64,000 nucleotides of DNA from Saprospiraceae bacterium. Its GTDB lineage: Bacteria; Bacteroidota; Bacteroidia; Chitinophagales; Saprospiraceae. A model generated the notes under the pieces. It was not told the DNA's origin, made no database searches, and saw only the letters and a list, made by a program, of their open reading frames with translations. Both the position numbers and the translations under genes were made by a program. Each line of letters opens with the position of its first letter. The first letter of the stretch is position 1. The stretch lies in assembly GCA_016709995.1 (NCBI GenBank), contig JADJLQ010000001.1, positions 778,001 through 842,000 of the forward strand. Reading direction: 5' to 3'. Of this stretch, positions 1-8,424 are shown in pieces.

Positions 1-770
1 ACCTGCCTGCATCCATGGTGCTCAGGGTTAATTCTCTTAAGGCGGCGACCCCAGAAGTGACCAATTATCTAAGTGATGTGCTGATCAAATACAAGGTATT
101 GGACAATAAACATGGGGTCGAAGTAGAACAAAGAATGAATTTGTTCGCAAGTCAAATATTTAAAGAAGGTTGGGTCGAAGTACAGGACTATGCTTCGCAA
201 CAAGTAGGTTTATTCGTGAAACCCGCTCCCGGTGATTGGGTGATAGATGCATGTGCAGGAGGCGGTGGCAAAGCCCTGCACCTGGCTGCTCTGATGCAAA
301 ACAAAGGGAGAATCGTTGCCCTGGATACCGATCAATACAAACTTGAAAATCTTAAAAAAAGATCCAAAAGGGCAGGTGCCCAGATCATTGAAGCACGTTG
401 GATTGAAAATAATAAGGTCATCAAAAGACTGGAAGGTACAGCTGATAAACTCTTGCTCGATGTACCCTGTAGTGGATCCGGTGTGCTACGACGCAATCCT
501 GATGCTAAATACAGAATCACCCCTGAATACATAGCAGACCTCAAACTCAAGCAAGAGCATATCTTGCAAAGTTATAGCCGTATGGTCAAAATAGGTGGTG
601 AGATGGTCTATGTCACCTGCAGCTTATTCCCCGAAGAAAACGAAGACCAGATCCAGCTATTTTTAAAAGCCAACCCAACATTTCAGTTGGTAGAAGAAAA
701 GCATCTGTGGCCATCGGAGTTTGGGTATGATGGATTTTATATGGCCAAATTGACCAGGGTAGGTGTCTAG
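1..770 (+). CDS. RsmB/NOP2-family rRNA (cytosine-5) methyltransferase, 5' end missing
   Basis: S-adenosylmethionine-dependent RNA m5C methyltransferase of the RsmB/NOL1/NOP2/Sun family, acting on rRNA in the cytoplasm. The reading frame is open to the window edge, and the residues before the first in-frame ATG (LPASMVLRVNSLKA) match the family's LRVN segment. The true start therefore lies upstream and the ATG at 15 is internal. Visible motifs are the SAM-binding loop (DACAGGGGKALHLA), motif IV with a catalytic-type cysteine (LLDVPCSGSGVLRRNPD) and motif VI with the second cysteine (VYVTCSLFPEENEDQ). About 255 residues remain of a protein usually around 400 long. It converges on the sulfur operon, with only 28 bp between the stop codons and no clear terminator hairpin. 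Which base is modified cannot be told from this fragment. Confidence 0.9.
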   Translation, partial: LPASMVLRVNSLKAATPEVTNYLSDVLIKYKVLDNKHGVEVEQRMNLFASQIFKEGWVEVQDYASQQVGLFVKPAPGDWVIDACAGGGGKALHLAALMQNKGRIVALDTDQYKLENLKKRSKRAGAQIIEARWIENNKVIKRLEGTADKLLLDVPCSGSGVLRRNPDAKYRITPEYIADLKLKQEHILQSYSRMVKIGGEMVYVTCSLFPEENEDQIQLFLKANPTFQLVEEKHLWPSEFGYDGFYMAKLTRVGV

Positions 771-798
771 CTTGATAAAACTCATGTTTGAAAAAAAC

Positions 799-2274
799 CT
801 ACATGGTCATCAATATTCTCAAACTCCAGATGATGACGATGATACCCAATAAAATGTAGGAGGTCTTTTTAGGTAGTTTTCCTACGAATTGTGCTGCAAT
901 AGGAGCTGCCAGCAATCCTCCAATGATCAACCCCAATATGGTCTTCCAATGACTCATACCTAAGAGCGTGAAAAAAGTAAATGCACTGGCCATAGTGACA
1001 AAGAATTCAGTAAGACTCACTGACCCGATCACATATTTAATGCTTCGTCCCTGATTGACCAGTGTACTGGTGACGATAGGTCCCCAGCCACCTCCACCAA
1101 ACGAGTCCAAAAATCCTCCAAACCCAGCCAAGGTCCGGTAATATCTAAATTTTTTCTTAGGCTTGGGCGCGGCAAATGCATTGATAAAAAACTTTACACC
1201 TAAAAAAAGCGTGTAACAAGCCATAGCCGGGCGCAACCATTTGAATTCGGCATTGCCGAAATAGACCAATATCAATGCACCGGCTACGGCACCAACTACT
1301 CCCGGGATGACCAGGGCTTTGAAAAGTTTTTTATTGACATTGCCAAATTTGTAATGGCTGTATCCCGATGCTCCACTGGCAAACATTTCCGCGGTGTGAA
1401 TGCTACCACTGATCGCAGCAGGACTGATTCCTGCGGAAAGCAATACAATGGCACTGGTGACACCGTACCCCATGCCCAGAGATCCGTCTACCATTTGTGC
1501 AAGGAACCCTGCCGCTATCATGATATAAAAGCTTTTGTCCAGGTGGGTTACTATATCAAAACCTCTATCGGATATTTCTTTGAGATTGATGACGGAGAAT
1601 AAAAAATAACCGATCAACATCGAGGCAAACACCAGCAAGGACAGGCTGGCTATCCTTCTCCATTGGCGGGCTGCTTTTTCATTTTTTTGTTCCACCATGA
1701 CTTTCGTGATATCATTCAACACCTTGACTTTGTATTGAAAGTCTCCCGTAAGATTTTTTCTAATTTCATGCAGATTCATGATGGTGGTATCGAGTGAATC
1801 CGGCAATGCATGATTCAGCATCTCTTTGATTCGTTTGGCTGCCGTGGGTGACATGCCGTTAGTGGAAATAGCCAGCTTGAGATGACCTTTTTGAACTACG
1901 CTGGACAAATAAAAATCACAAAGGTCAGGACTGTCAGCTGTGTTGACGAGCAGGTGGCGTGCGGATGCCATGGATCTGATGTCATGATGCAATTGTGGGT
2001 CATCCGTAGCCAGGAAAATAAGGTCCTTCCCGTCCAAGTCCCCAGGCTCAAATTTTCTCTGAATGATTTTACAATGGGGATGTGACTGTACCAAAGTGAT
2101 GATCTCAGGTCTGATGTCTGGGGCGACGACTTCAATATTTGCTTGCGGCGAATTTGCAACAATGGCGTGAAGTTTTTCGAGGGCAACATTTCCACCACCT
2201 ACGATCAATGACTGAATCTCAGAGAGCTTCACAAAGATGGGGAACAAGGTATTTTTATTGCTGGAGGTGGACAT
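799..2274 (-). CDS. Met8/CysG-N (precorrin-2 dehydrogenase/ferrochelatase) fused to TSUP (TauE/SafE) permease
   Basis: Two-domain protein of 491 residues and last gene of the sulfate/siroheme operon. Residues 1-200 are a Met8/CysG-N domain: NAD loop LIVGGGNVALEKL, ADSPDLCDFYLSS around the catalytic-type aspartate, and ISTNGMSPTAAKRIKE. This class oxidises precorrin-2 to sirohydrochlorin and inserts iron to give siroheme. One transmembrane helix (about 208-228) leads into a TSUP domain (about 246-491) with both family repeats (GFLAQMVDGSLGMGYG and GFGGFLDSFGGGGWGP). TSUP proteins move sulfite, sulfate or organosulfur anions. It is the only transporter in the operon, so an anion role linked to sulfate assimilation is likely, but its direction is unknown. 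I chose the ATG at 2274. An upstream ATG at 2313 would add residues read from the end of the preceding gene. The 20-bp overlap with that gene suggests translational coupling. Confidence 0.88.
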   Translation of the reverse strand: MSTSSNKNTLFPIFVKLSEIQSLIVGGGNVALEKLHAIVANSPQANIEVVAPDIRPEIITLVQSHPHCKIIQRKFEPGDLDGKDLIFLATDDPQLHHDIRSMASARHLLVNTADSPDLCDFYLSSVVQKGHLKLAISTNGMSPTAAKRIKEMLNHALPDSLDTTIMNLHEIRKNLTGDFQYKVKVLNDITKVMVEQKNEKAARQWRRIASLSLLVFASMLIGYFLFSVINLKEISDRGFDIVTHLDKSFYIMIAAGFLAQMVDGSLGMGYGVTSAIVLLSAGISPAAISGSIHTAEMFASGASGYSHYKFGNVNKKLFKALVIPGVVGAVAGALILVYFGNAEFKWLRPAMACYTLFLGVKFFINAFAAPKPKKKFRYYRTLAGFGGFLDSFGGGGWGPIVTSTLVNQGRSIKYVIGSVSLTEFFVTMASAFTFFTLLGMSHWKTILGLIIGGLLAAPIAAQFVGKLPKKTSYILLGIIVIIWSLRILMTM

Positions 2275-2938
2275 GTCGTTGTACATTTTTAGAAAGGGCA
2301 ATAGTATAAACATGCTGATCGTATGCTTTTCTCATAGAATAAAAATATCCCAATGTAATCCCATAACCCTTTGAGGACTGATAAGCTAATAGGGCATATA
2401 ATCTTACCTGATCCAATAGAATCTTTTCCCTGATAAGATTTTCCATCCATTCAGGCCCTAGTTGAAGGTTCCAGTTTTTAGAAAAGCGATATCCGCCTAA
2501 CAATCGATATTGGAAACGGAGGGAATAATAAGGATCTCTGGTCGATGTTTTATCAAAGTGTTTCTCTTCCAGCCTGAATCTGTGATTTAATATCCATTTA
2601 TTTTTCAATGGAGAAAGACGATAAACATCCTGCCACAGTCTAACTTCATGACCGAATTCGCGGGTATCTTTTGCAAAAGAAATTTTGCTATTGAAAAAAC
2701 CAACGCCGCCTGCCATGCTCCAATGCCGATCGAGGCTGTATCTCACTCCGGTGCGAAAATAATTTTGATAGTACCTAAAATCAGATCCTATGGTCCTATA
2801 TCCAAAATCCGTCACCGATGCCCATTGCTCATTAAGTTTTACGGAGACGAGTATGGATGCCCATTCACCGGAAGGGGCTTGTTGTGCCCAGCTAGTTTTT
2901 GCCAATATCACCAGAAGGGTAATCGAACAGATTCTCAT
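2255..2938 (-). CDS. DUF2490 family, predicted outer-membrane beta-barrel
   Basis: 227 residues with a signal peptide ending near SWAQQ, followed by short alternating amphipathic strands rich in aromatic residues and tyrosine (for example LRFQYRLLGGYRFSKNWNLQ). The pattern and composition fit the DUF2490 family, whose members are thought to be outer-membrane barrels of unknown role. It is embedded in the sulfate/siroheme operon, 12 bp after hemB and overlapping the Met8-TSUP gene. A part in outer-membrane passage or sensing of a sulfur compound can be imagined, but nothing in the sequence shows it. The position between two siroheme-pathway genes is unusual. Confidence 0.75.
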   Translation of the reverse strand: MRICSITLLVILAKTSWAQQAPSGEWASILVSVKLNEQWASVTDFGYRTIGSDFRYYQNYFRTGVRYSLDRHWSMAGGVGFFNSKISFAKDTREFGHEVRLWQDVYRLSPLKNKWILNHRFRLEEKHFDKTSTRDPYYSLRFQYRLLGGYRFSKNWNLQLGPEWMENLIREKILLDQVRLYALLAYQSSKGYGITLGYFYSMRKAYDQHVYTIALSKNVQRHVHLQQ

Positions 2939-2950
2939 ACGGTGAATGTA

Positions 2951-3946
2951 TTAATATTCATAGTTTTCGATCCATTTTTTAGCTTCCATTGCTGCATAGG
3001 ATATGATGATATCGGCACCGCTACGTTGTAATGAACTCCAGGTTTCGAGATGAGCTTGAGCCCGATCTATCGCACCCAGATGGGCCATCGTCTCAATCGC
3101 TGAATACTCCCCACTCACATGGTAGGCTGCCAGGGGCATTGATATCCGTTCTTTGATTTTAGATATGATATCCGTGTATAAGCCAGCTGGTTTGACCATC
3201 AGAATATCGGCTCCTTCTTCCGCATCTCGAATTGCACAATTAATCGCATCCGAGGTATTCAAAGGTGAAAGCTGATATGATTTTCTATCCTTGAGTATAG
3301 CACTGTTTGGTGTAGAATGGCAGGCATCGCGGAAAGGCCCGTACCATTGTGATGAAAATTTTGAAGAGTAACTCATGATCACGACTTCTGTGCGATTTGC
3401 AGCCAATAATTGCTTTCGGATAGCTTTGACTCGGCCATCCATCATATCACTGGGTGCTACACAATCAACTCCTGCTTGCGCTAGTGTGGCAGCATAATCA
3501 GCCAACACCTGGACTGAATCATGATTGAGTACACTGTCGCCCGCTGGACTCAGGATCCCACAATGTCCATGCGTGGTATAGCTACACAAACAAAGGTCTG
3601 ATGCCAGCCAGATGTCTTGACCATAAGCAGCCTTGATAGCTTGGACCACATTTGATGCAAAAGAAAAATCTGATGGTACCGACGATTTTAAAGTAGGGAC
3701 TGGAAAGATTAAGAACTTACTAATACCGGAATCTAAAGCATCATCAATAGCTTTGAATATCGAAGATGGCGTTTCCACTTTTACACCATGCATATATTTT
3801 ACCAGCCTGGGTTCTTTCAAATCTTGCTCAACAAATAATGGTAAAATAAAACTCTGATGTGACAGCCTCATAGGATTGACCAGAGACCTGATGAGTGCAT
3901 TTGATCTCAAGCGGCGCAATGCGCTTGGGAATAGTCCTTTTTCCAT
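2951..3946 (-). CDS. hemB: Porphobilinogen synthase (delta-aminolevulinate dehydratase)
   Basis: Condenses two 5-aminolevulinate molecules to porphobilinogen. The 331-residue length is normal for the family. Visible features are the RRLRSNALIRSLV start, the cysteine-rich metal loop (C119, C121, C129 in DLCLCSYTTHGHCG), the first active-site lysine K196 (MSYSSKFSS) and the Schiff-base lysine K252 (ILMVKPAG). The cysteines point to a zinc-dependent enzyme. The ATG at 3946 is preferred because the conserved N-terminal RRLR segment lies directly behind it. It overlaps the preceding hemA-hemC-hemD gene by 40 bp, so translation is probably coupled. Whether the genome has a second hemB for general heme supply cannot be seen here. 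Confidence 0.96.
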   Translation of the reverse strand: MEKGLFPSALRRLRSNALIRSLVNPMRLSHQSFILPLFVEQDLKEPRLVKYMHGVKVETPSSIFKAIDDALDSGISKFLIFPVPTLKSSVPSDFSFASNVVQAIKAAYGQDIWLASDLCLCSYTTHGHCGILSPAGDSVLNHDSVQVLADYAATLAQAGVDCVAPSDMMDGRVKAIRKQLLAANRTEVVIMSYSSKFSSQWYGPFRDACHSTPNSAILKDRKSYQLSPLNTSDAINCAIRDAEEGADILMVKPAGLYTDIISKIKERISMPLAAYHVSGEYSAIETMAHLGAIDRAQAHLETWSSLQRSGADIIISYAAMEAKKWIENYEY

Positions 3947-6654
3947 TGATTAAATGCATTGATGGTGGGAAAAATAATTGGTTCGATGCCTTGGGCTCTC
4001 AGCGCTTCAGCGGTTTTGCCAGGCAGACAGGCATGTAGCTGGTCAGAAGTCAGGATGGATTTTACTGCATCGTAGTGTGCATAACAATTCCAAAAAACCA
4101 GTTTAGCAGCAGTCAGCTTATATTTATCGATCAGATTAGAATGATAATTGATCTCATAGGTTCCAAAAGCCTGATACCCTGCCTCAGACCACCTGGCAGC
4201 GGATTTAGAGTTGGTCAATAAAAGCATTTCCTTAGGGTCAACCCCGACTAATTGAGTTTTTAATAAAGCTTCAATAGATTCAAATCCCAAAGAGTCAGCG
4301 CATCCCTCTACCCAAAGACCCTTTGCTGCCAGTTTTATCCACGTGGCAGTACCTGCTGTCCAGATTCTATGACCTGAGAGTGTTGATATTTGAATATCGT
4401 CAATGGAAGCGGCATGAGAAATAAATAGGTTATTATTATTAAGTAGCGTCGAATCCAATGGATGATAAGACCTCATCGGTATATAACCCAATTCATCAGA
4501 AGAAACCATATCACTGGGTTCGATGTCAACCGCTGGGATATTCAGACCAAGCCAATCTTCAAACTCGTTGCCATTTTCTGCAACTCCTTTGGCGAGATAG
4601 ACGGTTTGATGATCGATCATAAAACTCGAAACTCCAAATTTCTGGATACAGCCGCTCCCGTATTGATGTCCGATTCTTTTTTCTTCTGTGCAGATCACAT
4701 TTAATTGCAGGTCATTGATTTTATTCAAGACTTCGACAGCCAATTCATTTTCAGGCAAAGCTTCCGCCACAATCGCTCCCTGACATGGTGCTGGAAGGCA
4801 ATCTATCATGGGTAGCACCATCCACTTTTTATCAGCCAGGAGTGATTGAAAAAGCATTGATTCATCACTATTCAGCATTCGGTGAATACCCGCCACGGCG
4901 AGTATGATCCCATCGTATTGGCCACTATTTAATTTTTGCAGTCGGGTATCGATATTGCCTCGGATTGGCATTGGGGCCAGGTTGATTTTTTTTCCAAATT
5001 GAGGTAAGGCTTTAGACAAAAAACTGAATGCCATATGCTCCCTGCGAAATGAACACGTGCCGATACGAATGGGTACGCCTGATTTTAGTTTGTTCATAAT
5101 ATCAGGATGAAAAATGGCCATGTCTCTTTTTTCATCCCGATCGACCACAGCAAAATGATTGCTCCCAAAAAAATGGTCACTACTCATGTCTTTCAATGAA
5201 TGGACAGCGATGTCTGCCTCCCCATGGCTTAGATCCATGAAGATGTCTTCTGTAAAAAAATCTGAACCTTCCAGCGTATGCAATGGAATCTCACTCAGCT
5301 GATCTCCTTTGCTTTCTTTGTATTTTATTTCAACCTCTACCAAAGGGACACAACGCTTTATTTTGTTTTTTACGAGGTCCAGTTGAACTTTAGAAAGCCT
5401 GGATCCTCTTCCGGTGAGAATGATTTTTCTTTTCAATACTTTGTGAAGTGCTTGTACCAGCGCAGCAATGTCAGCAGGACAATGCCTGGGCGTAATCGTG
5501 ACCCGGAGGCACTCCTGACCCTCTACTACTGTTGGTTGATTGATGGGTTGAAGGTAGATGCCGTAATCTTTTAGAAGCCTATCAGAAATCTGTTTGCATC
5601 GTTTAGCTTCTCCAATGTGAATGTTGGTGATATGGGTATCCTGACCGGTAAAAGGTATCCCGTGATCAGTTAACGACGATCTGAGTAAGTTCACATTATT
5701 AAAAAAGTTTTGACGGAGCTCACTATTGGAATCTATCTCTTCAATACTAGTTAAAGCGGCAGCACATATAGCCGGAGGAAGCGAGGTGGTAAAAATAAAT
5801 CCACTTCCATAGCTTCTGATGAAATCTATCCACTTCTCTTTGCCTGCCAGGTAGCCGCCAAATACTCCGATAGCTTTGGACATAGTCCCATTGATCAGCG
5901 TAGCGCTATCTTCGAGCCCATTGGCCTCTAATAGCCCAGCTCCATGAGGTCCATACAAACCAACAGCATGGACCTCATCGATATAGGTAAGGCAATTAAA
6001 TTTTCTGGCCAACAAAATTATTTCCCTAAGTGGAGCAATAGACCCTGAGATGGAATACACACTTTCAAATACAATAATTTTAGGGGAGGTCTCTGGCAGT
6101 GAATTTAATACAAACTCCAGGTGATCGAGATCATTGTGACGAAATACAATTTTTTTATTGTTCACAGCTCGCATACCCTCTATCATGGAGGCATGATTTT
6201 CTTCGTCAGAGATAAATACCAGGTCAGGCAAATGTCTGCCCAAACTAGTTAAGGCAGTTTGATTGGCTTGATAGGCACTGTTGAAGACCAGCGCTTTTTC
6301 CTGACCATGCCAGGAGGCTAGTTTTGTTTCCAATAGTTGGTGATAAACGGTGTTTCCAGATATGTTTCTGGTACCTCCACTACCGGTACCAGCTACAGTA
6401 CTTGAAGAAATGATTCGTGCTATATTGCCTGGATGGGTGCTCATCGCAAGATAATCGTTGGTACACCAATTGACCGCTTCCTGTTTGCAACCTTGTGCAT
6501 CAAGGTACATAAACCGAGGAAATGTATTACTGTCTTTTTCGATAGTCAGAAATTGACGATATGATCCATTTGTTTTCAGGGCATCTAATTTATCTTCGAG
6601 AAATCTATCGAAGTCAAATGAGGCGGGCTTAATATTTGGATCGTTTATGTTCAT
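3907..6654 (-). CDS. hemA-hemC-hemD: Trifunctional fusion: 5-aminolevulinate synthase - hydroxymethylbilane synthase - uroporphyrinogen-III synthase
   Basis: A 915-residue protein with three enzymes in pathway order apart from HemB. Residues 1-408 are an alpha-oxoamine synthase matching ALA synthase: the arginine of SYRQF (R33), WCTNDYL, the succinyl-CoA loop GSGGTRNISG (T95, N97), DEVHAVGLYGPHGAG, PLP lysine K260 in NGTMSKAIG, and GSGFIFTTSLPP. Residues 411-735 are HemC: GSRLSKVQ, DIAVHSLKDM (catalytic-type D481), GTCSFRRE, RGNIDTRLQKL, PAPCQGAIV and dipyrromethane cysteine C669 in GSGCIQKFG. Residues about 741-908 resemble HemD, weakly conserved as usual, with CLPGKTAEALRAQGI near the end. 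The gene sits 10 bp after cysI and overlaps hemB. The reading frame is intact. Bacteroidota usually make ALA from glutamyl-tRNA, so a Shemin-type ALAS suggests gene transfer. The HemD assignment is the least certain part. Confidence 0.93.
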   Translation of the reverse strand: MNINDPNIKPASFDFDRFLEDKLDALKTNGSYRQFLTIEKDSNTFPRFMYLDAQGCKQEAVNWCTNDYLAMSTHPGNIARIISSSTVAGTGSGGTRNISGNTVYHQLLETKLASWHGQEKALVFNSAYQANQTALTSLGRHLPDLVFISDEENHASMIEGMRAVNNKKIVFRHNDLDHLEFVLNSLPETSPKIIVFESVYSISGSIAPLREIILLARKFNCLTYIDEVHAVGLYGPHGAGLLEANGLEDSATLINGTMSKAIGVFGGYLAGKEKWIDFIRSYGSGFIFTTSLPPAICAAALTSIEEIDSNSELRQNFFNNVNLLRSSLTDHGIPFTGQDTHITNIHIGEAKRCKQISDRLLKDYGIYLQPINQPTVVEGQECLRVTITPRHCPADIAALVQALHKVLKRKIILTGRGSRLSKVQLDLVKNKIKRCVPLVEVEIKYKESKGDQLSEIPLHTLEGSDFFTEDIFMDLSHGEADIAVHSLKDMSSDHFFGSNHFAVVDRDEKRDMAIFHPDIMNKLKSGVPIRIGTCSFRREHMAFSFLSKALPQFGKKINLAPMPIRGNIDTRLQKLNSGQYDGIILAVAGIHRMLNSDESMLFQSLLADKKWMVLPMIDCLPAPCQGAIVAEALPENELAVEVLNKINDLQLNVICTEEKRIGHQYGSGCIQKFGVSSFMIDHQTVYLAKGVAENGNEFEDWLGLNIPAVDIEPSDMVSSDELGYIPMRSYHPLDSTLLNNNNLFISHAASIDDIQISTLSGHRIWTAGTATWIKLAAKGLWVEGCADSLGFESIEALLKTQLVGVDPKEMLLLTNSKSAARWSEAGYQAFGTYEINYHSNLIDKYKLTAAKLVFWNCYAHYDAVKSILTSDQLHACLPGKTAEALRAQGIEPIIFPTINAFNQWKKDYSQAHCAA

Positions 6655-6664
6655 CTCGGTTAGG

Positions 6665-8338
6665 CTATACTTGAGGGCTTACCAAATCCGGATATGCATG
6701 GATAAAATCTCCAAAAGAAGCATGATTATTCTTCTCCTTACTGTATTTTTCTAACAGCGGATCGAGAATATTAAGGATGGTATCTTCATCTACTTGTTCG
6801 TAATATTTGGTATTAAGACGCATGCCTAGACGATCACCCCCTAGGTGAAGATTATAGTGGCCGTAGGATGTGCCAATCAACCCGATTTCCGCAACATAAG
6901 GCCTTCCGCAACCATTTGGGCAGCCTGTCATCCTTATGGAGATGGGATCTTGATCGAGATGATATTTTTTAAGGATAGGTTCTATTTTTCCAACCAGAGT
7001 TGGTAGATATCGCTGACCTTCGGCCAGAGCCAGGGGGCAAGTATTTAAGGCTACACAAGCGATGGCATTACGCCGGATGGGCGTAGCCTCGAGGGTGTGA
7101 ACTACCATACCGTATTTGACCAGGATCTTTTCTATAGCTGATTTGTGTTCCGGCAGAATATCACTTACGATGAGTTTTTGATTGGCAGTGAATCTAAAAT
7201 TGGCTTTACCGGTTTGTGCAATTTCGTACAAGGCAGTTTTTATGGCGACTTTTTCATCGACGATACGACCATTTTCGATGAAGGCTGTGAAGTACCATTT
7301 GCCTTCATGATTTTGGTGCCAGCCAAAATGATCGGTCCGATCTGTAAAAGTATGTGGCCGTGCTTCGTCTAATTTAAATCCACATCTCGATTCCACTTCG
7401 GCTTTGAAATTTTCAATGCCCATTTTGTCTATGGTATACTTCAGTCGCGCTTGTTTGCGGTCAGCCCGATTGCCAAAGTCGCGCTGGACAGTGATGATCT
7501 CATAGATTGCTTTTAAGGTTTTTTCTTCGGTATCAGTAAACCCAATCACGGTACCTAAGCGAGGGTAGGTGTCTTTGTTGCCATGGGTAGTACCTAATCC
7601 GCCACCGATGGATATATTGAATCCAAGCAACTTATTGTCCTCAATAATTGCGATCAGGCCAACATCGTTGGTATACACATCTACATCATTATTTGGAGGA
7701 ATGGCAATGGCTATTTTGAATTTGCGAGGCAAGTATCGATCCTGGTACAACGGATCTATTTCATCTTCCTTTTTTAATAATGGTTCACGATCAAGCCAAA
7801 TCTCATAATATCCATTGGACTTAGGCATGCCCATCGCACTGATCTTGTCAGCATACTTAAAGACCTCTTCGTGTACCGGGCTTTCTTTTGGATGAGCGCT
7901 GCAGATGACATTCCGATTGACATCCCCACAGGCGGCGATACTGTCGAGCCTTTGCGTAGCAAAAGATTTTAAAGTCGGTTTGAGATGAGATTTAAGAATG
8001 CCGTGCAGTTGAATGGTTTGTCGGGTAGTGATTTTTATTACTCCTGTACTGTGCTCACCGGCGATATGATGCATAGCCACCCATTGAGCAGGAGTCAGAA
8101 ATCCGCCGGGTAGCCTAAGTCTGATCATAAAGGAGTATAACCATTCAAGTTTTTTCTGCGAACGGCTTTCTCTCAGATCACGATCATCCTGCTGATACAT
8201 GCCATGATGTTTTATGAGCGTTTGATCATCTTCACGCAGGGCACCTGTGAGATGGTCTTCAAGGCTTTGCTTGAGCGTACCTCGCAGACCATCGCTATTG
8301 GTTTTTATTCTCTCAGCAGGAGTTAGATTATTTGACAT
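6665..8338 (-). CDS. cysI: Assimilatory sulfite reductase hemoprotein (beta) subunit
   Basis: Six-electron reduction of sulfite to sulfide at a coupled siroheme/4Fe-4S centre. The 557-residue protein has the duplicated ferredoxin-like/siroheme architecture, with TGVIKITTRQTIQLHGI near residue 98 and RMTGCPNGCGRP near 470. The cluster cysteines are C428, C434, C473 and C477. Their spacing of 6, 39 and 4 is identical to that of E. coli CysI. Electrons should come from the CysJ flavoprotein encoded 86 bp upstream. The siroheme it needs is made by the genes on both sides of it in the same unit. The start at 8338 is the first ATG and gives a normal-length N-terminus. Confidence 0.96.
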   Translation of the reverse strand: MSNNLTPAERIKTNSDGLRGTLKQSLEDHLTGALREDDQTLIKHHGMYQQDDRDLRESRSQKKLEWLYSFMIRLRLPGGFLTPAQWVAMHHIAGEHSTGVIKITTRQTIQLHGILKSHLKPTLKSFATQRLDSIAACGDVNRNVICSAHPKESPVHEEVFKYADKISAMGMPKSNGYYEIWLDREPLLKKEDEIDPLYQDRYLPRKFKIAIAIPPNNDVDVYTNDVGLIAIIEDNKLLGFNISIGGGLGTTHGNKDTYPRLGTVIGFTDTEEKTLKAIYEIITVQRDFGNRADRKQARLKYTIDKMGIENFKAEVESRCGFKLDEARPHTFTDRTDHFGWHQNHEGKWYFTAFIENGRIVDEKVAIKTALYEIAQTGKANFRFTANQKLIVSDILPEHKSAIEKILVKYGMVVHTLEATPIRRNAIACVALNTCPLALAEGQRYLPTLVGKIEPILKKYHLDQDPISIRMTGCPNGCGRPYVAEIGLIGTSYGHYNLHLGGDRLGMRLNTKYYEQVDEDTILNILDPLLEKYSKEKNNHASFGDFIHAYPDLVSPQV

Positions 8339-8424
8339 GGGTTCTTTTTTTTAAAAATATTGATGCCGGTATAGGTTAATAATATTGTTACAAGTTCAGT
8401 TTGCTTCTTTTCAAAGATTGAAGA

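Noticed and set aside
3907..6654. N-terminal domain as BioF, KBL or serine palmitoyltransferase
   Set aside because: The ALA synthase succinyl-CoA loop GGTRNISG, WCTNDYL and GFIFTTSLPP are present and the domain is fused to HemC and HemD.
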